From Paenibacillus rubinfantis (GTDB lineage: Bacteria > Bacillota > Bacilli > Paenibacillales > Paenibacillaceae): DNA of 64,000 nt. The DNA is taken from positions 620,001 through 684,000 of the forward strand of contig NZ_LN909065.1 of assembly GCF_001486505.1 (NCBI RefSeq), given 5' to 3'. The notes beneath the pieces are model-generated. The model did no database searches. It had not been told where the DNA came from and saw only the letters and a program-made list of their open reading frames with translations. The translations under genes were made by a program, and so were the position numbers. Shown piece after piece: positions 1-8,762 of the stretch (position 1 is the stretch's first letter; each line of letters opens with the position of its first letter).

Positions 1-16
1 CATCCTCTCATAGGGA

Positions 17-1789
17 TCAGGATTCTACCGAAAATAAATAATAATAAATCGGTTGTCCGCCGTTATGGACCTCTACTTCAACGTCGGGATATTCCTCATG
101 AATCCAGGCTACCAACGCGTCCGTCATCTCTCCGTCGGCTTCCTCGCCGGCCAGAACCGTTACGATTTCATCGCCGCCAGTAAGCATTTTGGCCAGCAAC
201 CCCCGGCTGGTATCCAGCAGGCCTTCTTCGGTGGCTACAATTTTGGAATCGGCGATACCGATATAATGGCCGGCCGTAATTTCCAAATCGTCGAACGTTG
301 TATCGCGGACCGCATACGTGACTTGCCCCGTTTTCACGTGGTGCACGGCGTTCTGCATGTTATCTTCGTTGGCTTCTACGCTTTCTTCCTCTTGGAAAGC
401 AAACGCTGCGGCAATCCCCTGCGGAATGCTCTTGCTAGGGATCACCGTCACGCTGCGTTCCCCTTCAAGCAAATCACGCGCTTGCTGCGCGGCCAAAATA
501 ATATTGGAGTTATTCGGCAACACAAACACATGTTGAGCGGAGATCGACTGGATCGCCTTCACGAAATCCTCGGTGCTTGGGTTCATCGTCTGCCCGCCGG
601 ACAAAACGACATCCACGCCCAAGCTGGTGAAGATCTCCGAGATCCCTTGACCTGAAGCGACGGCGATAAAGCCGTAAGGCGCCAGTTCATCGGCCGGCAA
701 ACCAGCCGGATCTACCGGACGGGCCGGTTCTGCCGGGATTTCAGCAAACAACTCCGGCATCGGCGCTGCATCCATCCCCGCAATCAACAGATCGCGATGC
801 TGCTCGCGCATATTCAAAATATGAATTTGCGTAATTTCACCGTAACGGAGCGCCAAATTCAGCACGTCGCCCGGCGTTTTCGAGTGAACGTGGACTTTGA
901 TAATTTCGTCGTCCGCGATCACGATGATCGAATCCCCATTGACCGAAAGCGCTTTCCGGAACTGATCCTCATCGAAATTGGCATCCTTGACTTCACCGAT
1001 TTTTCGATTAATGAAAAATTCCATGTCGTACAAGAACTCGATATCCTCGGTTTCCAGCTTGGCTTGAGCCGAAGCCGGAACATGTACCGGTACAGCCACT
1101 TGCGTATGAAACTCTGGTTTGGCAATAGTCGCGGGGGCTTGTCCCAGCGTTGCTGCTGCTTCGCTGCTTGCTCCGCCAGTCAAGCACTGCAAAAATCCTT
1201 CATAAATATAAACGAGTCCTTGACCACCCGAATCCACAACGCCAACCTGTTTCAACACCGGAAGCAACTCCGGCGTGTTCGCAAGCGCTTCCTTCGCTTT
1301 GGCCAGCACCTCGGTCATCAACTCCGTGATATCCGTTGTTCTGCGCGAATAATAAACGGCATGCTTGGCAGCTTCCTTCGCCACCGTCAGGATCGTACCT
1401 TCGACCGGTTTGACGACCGCTTTATAAGCCGTATCCACCCCGCTTTGCAAAGCGGAGGCAAATTGAGCCGTATTCATTTCCTCCAATGAAGCCGCATAAC
1501 GGCCAAATCCGCGGAACAGCTGAGACAAGATCACGCCCGAGTTCCCGCGTGCGCCCATCAGGAGGCCTTTGGATAACGTAGCGGCTCTGCTGCCCAAACC
1601 TCCGGTTCCGTGATTCTTCAGTTCCGTTACGCCGGCGGTCATCGTCAAATTCATATTCGTACCGGTGTCCCCATCGGGAACCGGAAATACGTTCAGAGAG
1701 TTGACGTGTTCAGCATGCTCCGTCAGCCGCTGTGCACCTGCCAATACCATAGCGGTGAAATCTGTTCCAGTTAAAGAACGCTTACTCAA
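17..1789 (-). CDS. fakA: Fatty acid kinase catalytic subunit FakA (YloV, DhaL/DegV-like)
   Basis: This 590-residue protein matches the YloV/FakA family, which phosphorylates fatty acids bound to a FakB partner so that exogenous fatty acids can enter phospholipid synthesis. The N-terminal third is a DhaL-type kinase domain: the DGDTGTNM metal/ATP motif is near residue 40, followed by GARGNSGVILSQLFRG. The C-terminal half carries the family-typical DegV-like domain. It follows yloU by 15 nt on the same strand, the arrangement known in Bacillus, so the two are probably cotranscribed. It is slightly longer than the Bacillus homologue (about 550 residues), the extra length lying in an Ala/Pro-rich linker around residues 350-370. 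The stop is 16 nt from the window edge, so the next gene is not visible. Confidence 0.93.
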   Translation of the reverse strand: MSKRSLTGTDFTAMVLAGAQRLTEHAEHVNSLNVFPVPDGDTGTNMNLTMTAGVTELKNHGTGGLGSRAATLSKGLLMGARGNSGVILSQLFRGFGRYAASLEEMNTAQFASALQSGVDTAYKAVVKPVEGTILTVAKEAAKHAVYYSRRTTDITELMTEVLAKAKEALANTPELLPVLKQVGVVDSGGQGLVYIYEGFLQCLTGGASSEAAATLGQAPATIAKPEFHTQVAVPVHVPASAQAKLETEDIEFLYDMEFFINRKIGEVKDANFDEDQFRKALSVNGDSIIVIADDEIIKVHVHSKTPGDVLNLALRYGEITQIHILNMREQHRDLLIAGMDAAPMPELFAEIPAEPARPVDPAGLPADELAPYGFIAVASGQGISEIFTSLGVDVVLSGGQTMNPSTEDFVKAIQSISAQHVFVLPNNSNIILAAQQARDLLEGERSVTVIPSKSIPQGIAAAFAFQEEESVEANEDNMQNAVHHVKTGQVTYAVRDTTFDDLEITAGHYIGIADSKIVATEEGLLDTSRGLLAKMLTGGDEIVTVLAGEEADGEMTDALVAWIHEEYPDVEVEVHNGGQPIYYYLFSVES

Positions 1790-1804
1790 TGAAAATTCCC
1801 CTTC

Positions 1805-2164
1805 CTAGCTTGATACGCGTACGCCTTGGACTACGATATTCACCTGATCCACTTCGAGTCCAACGATTTCATTTAATACGTATTTCACTTTGAGCTGTAT
1901 GTTGTGTGCGACCTCGGAAATTTTCGTGCCATAACTGACTATAATATAAAGATGAATAGCTAATCGATGATTATCCAGGTTCACTTCCACACCCCGGGCC
2001 AAGTTCTCTCGCCCCAGCAATTCGGCAATGCCGTCCTTCAACTGTTTTCGGCTTGCCATTCCTACCAGTCCATAACACTCCATGGCGGCCGATCCGGCGA
2101 TAACCTTGATGGCTTCCTCCGAAATATCGATTCGTCCATATTCGGTCGTAAGATTTACAGCCAC
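1805..2164 (-). CDS. yloU: Asp23/Gls24 family protein YloU
   Basis: A 119-residue Asp23-family protein with the diagnostic run SYGTKISEVAHN followed by VKYVLNEIVGL and a VQGVRV C-terminus. Asp23 proteins are small cytosolic or membrane-tethered proteins linked to envelope stress; the function of YloU itself is not settled, though its constant pairing with fakA suggests a role in lipid metabolism. The start is a GTG at 2164, chosen because GGAAGGAG lies just upstream and because the protein then begins VAVNLTTEYG, matching the family start. A longer open frame reaching 2308 would translate promoter-like, AT-rich DNA and is not used. Confidence 0.9.
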   Translation of the reverse strand: MAVNLTTEYGRIDISEEAIKVIAGSAAMECYGLVGMASRKQLKDGIAELLGRENLARGVEVNLDNHRLAIHLYIIVSYGTKISEVAHNIQLKVKYVLNEIVGLEVDQVNIVVQGVRVSS

Positions 2165-2208
2165 GCCAACCTCACTCCTTCCATAGAAATTATTATGGAC
2201 TAAACTAT

Positions 2209-2214
2209 ATTGTA
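2209..2214 (-). promoter_or_regulatory. Candidate -10 box for yloU-fakA
   Basis: TACAAT on the minus strand lies 45 nt upstream of the yloU GTG, in the divergent yloU/rpmB gap. The -35 region is poor (TTATTT-like at 17 nt), so this is only a plausible promoter. Confidence 0.35.
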
Positions 2215-2262
2215 CTATAAGAACAGAGAGAAATAAATAAAAGAGTCCAGCGTCAATATCTG

Positions 2263-2292
2263 TTGACGGGGCTTTTTTTACTGTGATATTAT
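2263..2292 (+). promoter_or_regulatory. Sigma-A type promoter of rpmB
   Basis: TTGACG at 2263-2268 and TATTAT at 2287-2292 are separated by 18 nt and followed about 80 nt later by the AGGAGGTG site of rpmB. The orientation fits rpmB, the only plus-strand gene here. Confidence 0.6.
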
Positions 2293-2374
2293 ATTTAAGT
2301 ATTGTCAATAACCGTGATTTAAAGAGAAACTGTTATTTTCAAGACAGTGTGTACTGGAACAGGAGGTGTAATGA

Positions 2375-2563
2375 ATGGCTCGCAAATGTTATGTGACTGG
2401 CAAAAAGCCAGGCAGCGGTAACCATGTATCTCACGCAAACAATCGCAATCGGCGCTCTTGGGGCGTAAACGTGCAGAAGGTCCGGATCTTGGTAGACGGC
2501 AAACCGAAACGCGTATACGTCAGCACTCGGGCTTTGAAATCCGGTAAAGTGACCCGCGTGTAA
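2375..2563 (+). CDS. rpmB: 50S ribosomal protein L28
   Basis: A 62-residue bL28 protein, part of the large ribosomal subunit. It has the family start [11 protein letters not shown] and the end [13 protein letters not shown], with the typical [17 protein letters not shown] core. Only one cysteine is present, so this is the zinc-free form of L28. The start is preceded by AGGAGGTG. It is a single-gene unit with its own promoter upstream and terminator downstream, transcribed opposite to both neighbours (yloU and spoVM), which is the arrangement in Bacillus. Confidence 0.97.
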   Translation: MARKCYVTGKKPGSGNHVSHANNRNRRSWGVNVQKVRILVDGKPKRVYVSTRALKSGKVTRV

Positions 2564-2584
2564 CGGACGGGACGAACTATAGAC

Positions 2585-2616
2585 AAAAAGCACCTTTTCC
2601 TATGAGGTGCTTTTTT
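2585..2616 (+). terminator. Rho-independent terminator of rpmB
   Basis: A stem AAAAGCACCT / AGGTGCTTTT with a 9-nt loop and a run of six T lies 20 nt after the rpmB stop. Confidence 0.9.
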
Positions 2617-2767
2617 ACTGCGCTTTTTTCTTAGGAGCTGGTAATAATTGCCGCCAAAAAGGCTAACGCCAACTGCATGGATAGCTGCGGCCTAGGCATT
2701 CCTTTCATGGCGGGAACCGCCAGGCGCGCCCTTTCGCTGCTTGGGGCGGGTTCTCAGGCCCCGCCCG

Positions 2768-2848
2768 CTAGTTCTTGTGAAACGTGTTCAGTACCGCCTT
2801 AACGAATCCTCCCAAAAACTTAGGCAGCTTGAATGTGTAAAATTTCAT
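2768..2848 (-). CDS. spoVM: Stage V sporulation protein SpoVM (26 aa)
   Basis: This small gene encodes 26 residues beginning MKFYTFKLPKFLGG and ending FHKN, which matches the amphipathic helix of SpoVM from memory. SpoVM recognises the positive curvature of the forespore outer membrane and anchors the coat ATPase SpoIVA; it is made only in the mother cell. Pro9, needed for shallow insertion and curvature sensing, is present. GGAGGGTGAA sits just upstream of the ATG at 2848. The position between rpmB and rpe matches Bacillus, except that thiN is absent. The rpe terminator lies between rpe and spoVM, so spoVM has its own promoter, presumably sigma-E-dependent (inferred). Its presence is strong evidence for an endospore former. 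Confidence 0.97.
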   Translation of the reverse strand: MKFYTFKLPKFLGGFVKAVLNTFHKN

Positions 2849-2925
2849 CGTTCACCCTCCCCATCGTGCTCATGCCTTCACCCATATTCTATGTTTGATG
2901 TCATTTACCCGTGTATTCCCGCCAC

Positions 2926-2963
2926 AAAAAAAAGGCTACATGAGAACCTTCGCTCATGTAACC
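2926..2963 (-). terminator. Rho-independent terminator after rpe
   Basis: On the minus strand GGTTACATGAG pairs with CTCATGTAGCC (one G-U pair), followed by eight T. It ends the priA-to-rpe direction operon before spoVM. Confidence 0.9.
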
Positions 2964-2986
2964 AATGTATGCGCATCTTGATGCGC

Positions 2987-3661
2987 CTATGCCAATCCGG
3001 CCAGGCTCTCGCGGATTTCTGCCATCGCGGCGCGGCGGTCGGCTTGGCCAAACACCGCATTTCCGGCAACCAGGACATCCGCCCCGGCTTCCACAACCAG
3101 CGGCGCTGTTGCCGCCGCGATCCCGCCGTCCACTTCGATCCGCAAATCACTAAGGCCCAGTTCATCCTTCCAGGCTTTGAGCTGACGAATCTTGCGCAGC
3201 GTGCCCGGAATAAACGCTTGTCCGCCAAAGCCGGGGTTTACCGTCATGACGAGGACGAGATCCACGTCCTCCAGCACCTCGCGAACGGCCGAAGCCGGCG
3301 TAGCCGGGTTGATCGCCACCCCCGCCTTAACCCCGTGCTCCTTGATCAGGTGCAACACCCGGTGCAGATGCACACAGGCTTCGGCGTGGACGGTAATAAG
3401 ATGCGCGCCTGCTTTAGCGAAGGCTGGAACGTACTCCTCCGGTTTCTCGATCATCAGATGGACGTCCAACGGCAGCTTGGTTTGCGGAGCAATCGCCTGC
3501 ATCACCAGCGGCCCAAACGTCAGATTCGGTACGAAGTGTCCGTCCATGACGTCCACATGCAGCCAATCGGCGCCTCCCCGCTCGACGTCGGCGACCTCCT
3601 CCCCCAGCTTGGCGAAATCGGCCGACAAAATCGACGGCGCAATATAGATGTTGTTGCTCAT
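2987..3661 (-). CDS. rpe: Ribulose-phosphate 3-epimerase
   Basis: This 224-residue TIM-barrel enzyme interconverts ribulose 5-phosphate and xylulose 5-phosphate in the pentose phosphate pathway. It shows the family signatures [10 protein letters not shown] near the N-terminus, [13 protein letters not shown] with the metal/catalytic Asp and His, [19 protein letters not shown], and IEVDGGI with the second catalytic Asp. Length is standard. It follows rsgA by 4 nt and is the last gene of its operon, with a strong terminator 24 nt downstream. Confidence 0.97.
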   Translation of the reverse strand: MSNNIYIAPSILSADFAKLGEEVADVERGGADWLHVDVMDGHFVPNLTFGPLVMQAIAPQTKLPLDVHLMIEKPEEYVPAFAKAGAHLITVHAEACVHLHRVLHLIKEHGVKAGVAINPATPASAVREVLEDVDLVLVMTVNPGFGGQAFIPGTLRKIRQLKAWKDELGLSDLRIEVDGGIAAATAPLVVEAGADVLVAGNAVFGQADRRAAMAEIRESLAGLA

Positions 3662-3665
3662 GACG

Positions 3666-4592
3666 TCAATACCTCCGCTTCTTCTCCTTCATCTCACCAT
3701 GGAACTGTACGTAATGCTCATAACGGCTGGCGGCGATCTCGCCTTTGTCCGCAGCCTCTCTTACTTTGCAGCCCGGCTCATGCAGATGACTGCAGCCGCG
3801 GAATTTACAGCCTTCCGCATACTCCGCAAACTCACGGAAGCAGGTGGACAGCTCCTCTACACCCAGCTCCAGGAAATCCAGCTGGCTGAAGCCTGGCGTA
3901 TCAGCCACATACCCGCCGTTCTCCAGTTCAATCAGCTCGACATGCCGCGTCGTATGACGCCCCCGGCCCAGCCTCAAGCTGATTTCACTGGTCTCCAGCG
4001 ATAACCCGAGCATGGCGTTGAGGAGCGACGATTTCCCGACCCCCGATTGACCCGAGAAAACGCTGATTTCTCCAGCCAAACGGGATTTCACTTCCTCGGT
4101 CCCCATCCCGGTCACCGAGCTGGTCACGATAACGTCGTAACCGATAGATTCGTACAACGCTTTGACCTGGTTAATGATTTCGGGCGTATCTTCCGCTCCG
4201 TCCTCTCCCAGCAAATCCTCTTTGGTGAGGCAGATCAGCGCCTTGAGACCGGCGTGTTCGATATGCACCAGAAACTTGTCCAGCAGCTGCAGGTTCAGAT
4301 CCGGCTCCCGCAGTGAGAACAGCAGCACAGCCAGCTTGGCGTTGGCGATCGGCGGACGGATCAACTCGGTTTCCCGCGGTAAAATCTCATCGACGGTGCC
4401 TTCCCCGTTTTCGGTTGGGGAATAGATCACTCGATCGCCCACCAGCGGGCTCTCGCCCCGTTTCTTAAAAATCCCGCGGCCACGGCACTGGACGTAGGCA
4501 TCCGCTGCCCCGTCCGTAGCCCCGCCCTGCGCTGTCGCCGGCTTCACGTAGTAATAACCGCTTAATGCCTTCACAATCAAGCCTTCAGGCAT
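3666..4592 (-). CDS. rsgA: Ribosome small subunit-dependent GTPase RsgA
   Basis: A 308-residue circularly permuted GTPase that checks late 30S subunit maturation. The N-terminal OB fold (about residues 1-75) is followed by the permuted GTPase: the G4-like TKED comes first, then the Walker [13 protein letters not shown], a switch region, and DTPGF. The C-terminal zinc knuckle is visible as [14 protein letters not shown]. It lies between prkC (32 nt upstream) and rpe (4 nt downstream). The link to PrkC is meaningful because RsgA is a known PrkC substrate in Bacillus. Confidence 0.96.
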   Translation of the reverse strand: MPEGLIVKALSGYYYVKPATAQGGATDGAADAYVQCRGRGIFKKRGESPLVGDRVIYSPTENGEGTVDEILPRETELIRPPIANAKLAVLLFSLREPDLNLQLLDKFLVHIEHAGLKALICLTKEDLLGEDGAEDTPEIINQVKALYESIGYDVIVTSSVTGMGTEEVKSRLAGEISVFSGQSGVGKSSLLNAMLGLSLETSEISLRLGRGRHTTRHVELIELENGGYVADTPGFSQLDFLELGVEELSTCFREFAEYAEGCKFRGCSHLHEPGCKVREAADKGEIAASRYEHYVQFHGEMKEKKRRY

Positions 4593-4624
4593 AGATGACG
4601 GCCTCGCTTTCGTATCGGACTGAC

Positions 4625-6784
4625 TTAATTGCCATGTTTGTTTCGTTTGCCCGCCTTTCCTTTTCCGTTCACTGAACCTTGCTCGTTCTGGAGCGAAGCC
4701 AGTTTGCCGGACAGAATCATGCCGGTATCAGGCGGGTTATCGCCCGAATTCATATCCATCGTATCTTCATCGGTCCCGCCGGTATCCGGGAATTGCGGTA
4801 CCGGAACGGTCCCCTGCTTCGCATCGATGTACGAAATTGGGTAAGTATCCAGTACGACGCCGTCGCGCGTTACGGTTACATACCCGTTCTTGTTCGGCGC
4901 CAGAACGAGGTCAACCGCGAGATACTGCGCTTTACCTACCTTTTGCGTACCCCATTCGCGGCCTTCGCCTCGAGCATCCCCGTAAACGATCGAGTATTTG
5001 CTGATTTGGCCTTCCTGTGCCGGCGCGGCCGGTACCTGGAACGTATAGTTGATCGCCTCCGGCGGATACCCGGTGCTGATAAACAAGGTCACTTTTGAAC
5101 CCGGTGCCACCAGCTCATCCGGAGAGTAAGGCCACTGTTTCGTGACTTTACCCGCATCGACCTCAAAGCTTGGCTCTTCCTTGATCCCGTCCTCAGCCAA
5201 CTCCAGTCCTGCGTCCCGGATCAATTTTTCCGCTTCCGCCTGCGTCTTGTTCACGAGATCCGGCATTTTCACCTCAGACGGTCCTTTGCTGACCTTCAGC
5301 ACGACATTCACCGTCTCCGGATCAAATTCCTCACCGGCTTCCGGCGATTGGCTGATGATCATGCCCGGCTCAACCTCGGCGTTATTTTCCTCCACTTTCG
5401 TCACGCGAGCCTGGTCTACACCAAGCTTCTTGAGTTGTTGCAGCGCGTCATCATAGGTTCCCGTTAACTCCGGCATCGGGCTGAGCGGCTTCTCAATACT
5501 GACCTTCAGGTCGACCGCTGATCCTTCCTTCACCATCGTCCCCTCTGGCTTGCTCTGCTCATAAACGATCCCCTCGTCTACACCTTCCTTGTATTCCCGA
5601 GTGATATCCCCGACGGTGATACCTTTATCGGTCAGCGCCTGAATCGCCTCTTTCTCTTCCAGGTTAAGCACGTTCGGAACCGCAACCTCAGGTACAGTAA
5701 CCAAGCTCGTAACGTACCAGGCCACGCCGGCCAATGCGAGCAGAACGACCAGGGTCAAGCTGACCCAGAGCGCAGGCCTGCCCGAAACCTTTTTCTTCTG
5801 GGCGCTGTCCCGTTCCTCTACCATCACTCCGCCATCGCGACCGTCGCGAGACAGTTTGGAAGAACCTGCCGGTGAACCTTGATTTTGCGGCCGGATTGCC
5901 GGAATGATCCGCGTGCTGTCTTCGTCATGATCTTCAATAAAGGCCAGTTTGGATTCCGTTCTTCGTTCCGGCAGCAGGCAGGTTTCCAAGTCGCGCAGCA
6001 TCTCCTTGGCAGATTGATACCGCTCGCTTGGATTTTTGCGCATCGATTTGAGAATGATATTCTCCACGCTTTGCGGAATCATCGGGTTCACTGCCCGCGG
6101 TTCGTCGAATTGCTCTTGCAGATGCTTCAGCGCTACGCTGATCGGGCTTTCGCCAAGGAACGGCAGCCGGCCTGTCAGCATTTGATATAACACGATCCCC
6201 AGCGAATACAAGTCGGATTTCTCTCCGGTAGCCACGCCTTTGGCGTGCTCCGGCGAGAAATAATGCACCGATCCGACCACCGAGCCGGTCTGCGTAATCG
6301 TCGCCGATGTGACGGCGCGCGCGATCCCGAAATCGGTCACTTTAACGCGTCCGTTTCGCCCAATCAAGATGTTATGAGGTTTAATATCGCGATGAATGAT
6401 TTGATTGTGATGGGCATGATCCAGCGCATCGGCGATTTGCGATGCGATGCGGACGGCCTCGTCGACCTGCAACGGAGCGCGTTCCTTAATGATTTCGTTT
6501 AAGTTTTGTCCTTCAACGTACTCCATGACGATATAATGGACTTCGTCCTCTTGTCCGACGTCATACACGCTGACGATATTCGGGTGCGACAAGGATGCGG
6601 CAGACTGGGCCTCCCGGCGGAAACGCCGAATAAATTCCTCGTCATTCACAAATTGTTGACGCAGCACCTTGATAGCCACGTAGCGGTTCAGCAGCAGGTC
6701 CTGCGCTTTATATACCAGCGCCATGCCCCCTCCGCCGATCCGTTCGATGATTTGATAACGACCGCCCAATTCGTGTCCGATCAT
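4625..6784 (-). CDS. prkC: PASTA-domain Ser/Thr protein kinase PrkC
   Basis: A 719-residue membrane Ser/Thr kinase that senses muropeptides and phosphorylates translation and cell-wall proteins. The kinase domain (about 1-270) has the Gly-rich loop GGGGMALV, the lysine in VAIKVLR, HRDIKPHN and DFG. A single transmembrane segment lies near residue 345-365. Three PASTA repeats follow (about 368-575), then a C-terminal Ig-like extension and a low-complexity, Asp/Gly-rich then basic tail. The ATG at 6784 is chosen because AAAGGAG precedes it at 8 nt and it overlaps the prpC stop as ATGA; the in-frame GTG three codons upstream overlaps the binding site. Confidence 0.95.
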   Translation of the reverse strand: MIGHELGGRYQIIERIGGGGMALVYKAQDLLLNRYVAIKVLRQQFVNDEEFIRRFRREAQSAASLSHPNIVSVYDVGQEDEVHYIVMEYVEGQNLNEIIKERAPLQVDEAVRIASQIADALDHAHHNQIIHRDIKPHNILIGRNGRVKVTDFGIARAVTSATITQTGSVVGSVHYFSPEHAKGVATGEKSDLYSLGIVLYQMLTGRLPFLGESPISVALKHLQEQFDEPRAVNPMIPQSVENIILKSMRKNPSERYQSAKEMLRDLETCLLPERRTESKLAFIEDHDEDSTRIIPAIRPQNQGSPAGSSKLSRDGRDGGVMVEERDSAQKKKVSGRPALWVSLTLVVLLALAGVAWYVTSLVTVPEVAVPNVLNLEEKEAIQALTDKGITVGDITREYKEGVDEGIVYEQSKPEGTMVKEGSAVDLKVSIEKPLSPMPELTGTYDDALQQLKKLGVDQARVTKVEENNAEVEPGMIISQSPEAGEEFDPETVNVVLKVSKGPSEVKMPDLVNKTQAEAEKLIRDAGLELAEDGIKEEPSFEVDAGKVTKQWPYSPDELVAPGSKVTLFISTGYPPEAINYTFQVPAAPAQEGQISKYSIVYGDARGEGREWGTQKVGKAQYLAVDLVLAPNKNGYVTVTRDGVVLDTYPISYIDAKQGTVPVPQFPDTGGTDEDTMDMNSGDNPPDTGMILSGKLASLQNEQGSVNGKGKAGKRNKHGN

Positions 6785-7551
6785 GAATTCCACTCCTTTG
6801 TGCCTGACCCGGCATCCTCATGTTGTTCCAGTAGAGCGACGCTGATGTTATCGTCGCCTCCCGCATTGAGCGCCAGCTGGAGCAAGTGATCGGCGCGACC
6901 CTGCAATCCAAGATCGTCCGAGCCAAGCGTCAGAGCCATTTGTTCCGGCGTCACATAATTGCTAAGCCCGTCGCTGCAGAGCAGCAAAATATCCCCCGGC
7001 TCCAGCGACACCCGGTTCAGGTCGACCTCCACCCGCTCGTCGGTACCCAGCGCGCGGGTCACGACATTGCGATGCGGATGGACCGTCGCTTCCTCCTCGC
7101 TGATCTGCTTGCTCTTGAGCAACTCGTTGACCAGCGAGTGATCGTCCGTCAGTTGGACAATCTGGCCATGCCGGTAATGGTAGGCCCGGCTGTCGCCGAT
7201 ATGGGCGATGATCCCGTCGTTACCGGCAAAGATCCCGGCGACGACCGTCGTGCCCATGTTGTGGTATTCCGCATGCTCCGTCGCTTGGCGGAACACGGCT
7301 TCGTTCGCGTGAAGAATCGCTTTCTTCAATTCTTCGCCGCAAGCCTCCGCCGACAATCCCGTCGGCAATGCTCCCAGATCCCCGATGATGGTGTCCACCG
7401 CCATCCGGCTGGCAATATCCCCGGCTTGGTGGCCGCCCATTCCGTCCGCGACGATCGCCAGCGTGTATCCCGACTCCAACTGGTCTACCCACGTGCAATC
7501 TTCATTGACGGAACGGACTCGTCCCACATCACTCACATAAACACAATTCAT
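6781..7551 (-). CDS. prpC: PP2C-type protein phosphatase PrpC (Stp)
   Basis: This 256-residue PPM/PP2C phosphatase reverses PrkC phosphorylation. The metal-binding signature motifs are intact: ADGMGGH near residue 37, HIGDSRAYH, CSDGLSN and GGDDNISV close to the C-terminus. The start at 7551 is the ATG behind a GAGGTGA site; a GTG one codon upstream is also possible. Its stop overlaps the prkC start as ATGA, so the opposing kinase and phosphatase are translationally coupled. It follows rlmN by 9 nt. Confidence 0.96.
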   Translation of the reverse strand: MNCVYVSDVGRVRSVNEDCTWVDQLESGYTLAIVADGMGGHQAGDIASRMAVDTIIGDLGALPTGLSAEACGEELKKAILHANEAVFRQATEHAEYHNMGTTVVAGIFAGNDGIIAHIGDSRAYHYRHGQIVQLTDDHSLVNELLKSKQISEEEATVHPHRNVVTRALGTDERVEVDLNRVSLEPGDILLLCSDGLSNYVTPEQMALTLGSDDLGLQGRADHLLQLALNAGGDDNISVALLEQHEDAGSGTKEWNS

Positions 7552-7560
7552 CACATTTAC

Positions 7561-8607
7561 TCACCTCGCACCAGACTCCATGTGCTTCGCCCGCAGTTGC
7601 CCGCAGGCCGCGGCAATATCATGGCCTTGCTCGCGGCGGATCGTTACATTAATGCCGTTGTCCGCCAGTATGCGCTGAAATTGAAAAATATCGTTCCGTG
7701 ACGTTCTCACGTATTTCCGCTCCGGCACATAGTTCACCGGAATCAGATTGACGTAGCACAGCATATCCTTCAACACGCCGGCCAGTTCCTCCGCATGCTC
7801 CGGCTGGTCGTTCACCCCGCCGATCAGCGCGTATTCGAACGTGATACGGCGGCCGGTTTTGGCGATATAATAACGCAGCGACTCCATCACGTCGTCAAAT
7901 GGAAAGCGCCGGTTCACCGGCATCAGCTTGGAGCGGAGCGCGTCGTTTGGCGCGTGAATCGAGATCGCCAAGTTGATTTGCGTGTTCTCGTCCGCAAACC
8001 GGTAAATGTTCGGGACAATCCCGCTCGTTGATACAGTAATATGCCGTTGTCCGATGTTCAAGCCCTTTTCGTGGATCATAATCCGCAAAAATTTCATCGT
8101 GGCATCATAATTCTCAAACGGTTCGCCCGTTCCCATGATGACGATACTGCTGACGCGTTCCCCTCGGGTATCGAGGATTTTCTGCGCCTGTACGACCTGG
8201 GCGACGATTTCTCCCGGCGTCAGATTACGCTTTAAGCCACCAAGCGTCGAGGCGCAAAACGTACAGCCCACTTTGCAGCCGACCTGGGTGGTTACGCAGA
8301 TGCTGTTGCCGTAGTTATGCTTCATGATGACCGTTTCGATCGCATGATCATCATGTAATCCGAACAGGAACTTTACCGTCCCGTCCTTCGATTCCAGCTT
8401 GGTGATCTCCTGCAGCGTAACGAACGCAAATTCGTCGGTCAGCTTCTGCCGGAGCGGTTTAGACAGGTTAGTCATCTCTTCAAAGGAGCTGACGCGCTTC
8501 ACGTACAGCCAATCGAAGATCTGGCCTCCGCGAAACGCGGGTTCCCCCTGCGAAACGGCCCATTCCTGTAATTCTTCCAACGTATAATCATATATAAAAG
8601 GTTTCAT
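7561..8607 (-). CDS. rlmN: Dual-specificity 23S rRNA/tRNA (adenine-C2)-methyltransferase RlmN
   Basis: A 348-residue radical SAM enzyme that methylates A2503 of 23S rRNA and A37 of some tRNAs. The cluster motif CxxxCxxC is present as [12 protein letters not shown], and the two catalytic cysteines can be placed in this cluster region fold and in AAACGQLR near the C-terminus. The start at ATG 8607 ([16 protein letters not shown]) is chosen by homology and by an AGGTGTG binding site; upstream in-frame methionines would lie in the promoter. It leads the rlmN-prpC-prkC-rsgA-rpe operon. Confidence 0.95.
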   Translation of the reverse strand: MKPFIYDYTLEELQEWAVSQGEPAFRGGQIFDWLYVKRVSSFEEMTNLSKPLRQKLTDEFAFVTLQEITKLESKDGTVKFLFGLHDDHAIETVIMKHNYGNSICVTTQVGCKVGCTFCASTLGGLKRNLTPGEIVAQVVQAQKILDTRGERVSSIVIMGTGEPFENYDATMKFLRIMIHEKGLNIGQRHITVSTSGIVPNIYRFADENTQINLAISIHAPNDALRSKLMPVNRRFPFDDVMESLRYYIAKTGRRITFEYALIGGVNDQPEHAEELAGVLKDMLCYVNLIPVNYVPERKYVRTSRNDIFQFQRILADNGINVTIRREQGHDIAAACGQLRAKHMESGAR

Positions 8608-8713
8608 TTTCACACACCTGTCCATATTTAAATTCTGAATATCCCTACTCATTCTTCCCATTTTAACATAAATCGCCTTCCGACTAAAGTCGTCCGCCGC
8701 AGCGCGGCCGCGC

Positions 8714-8752
8714 AAAAAGGCCAAGCCCGCCGATCACGGCGGCCGCTTGACC
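8714..8752 (-). terminator. Rho-independent terminator after rsmB
   Basis: On the minus strand GGTCAAGCGGCCGCCG folds back on CGGCGGGCTTGGCC and is followed by TTTTT. This separates the fmt-rsmB unit from rlmN, so rlmN must have its own promoter in 8608-8713 (a TAAAAT -10-like hexamer is visible, the -35 is weak). Confidence 0.75.
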
Positions 8753-8762
8753 TCTCCTGTCG

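Noticed and set aside
2209..2374. N-terminal extension of YloU to 2308
   Set aside because: The added residues translate an AT-rich promoter region; the GTG at 2164 with GGAAGGAG matches homologues.
2718..2770. GC-rich inverted repeat beyond spoVM as a terminator
   Set aside because: The GGGCGGG/CCCGCCC stem overlaps the spoVM end and has no T-run.
8608..8724. N-terminal extension of RlmN
   Set aside because: It would run into the rsmB terminator; ATG 8607 has a binding site and matches the family.
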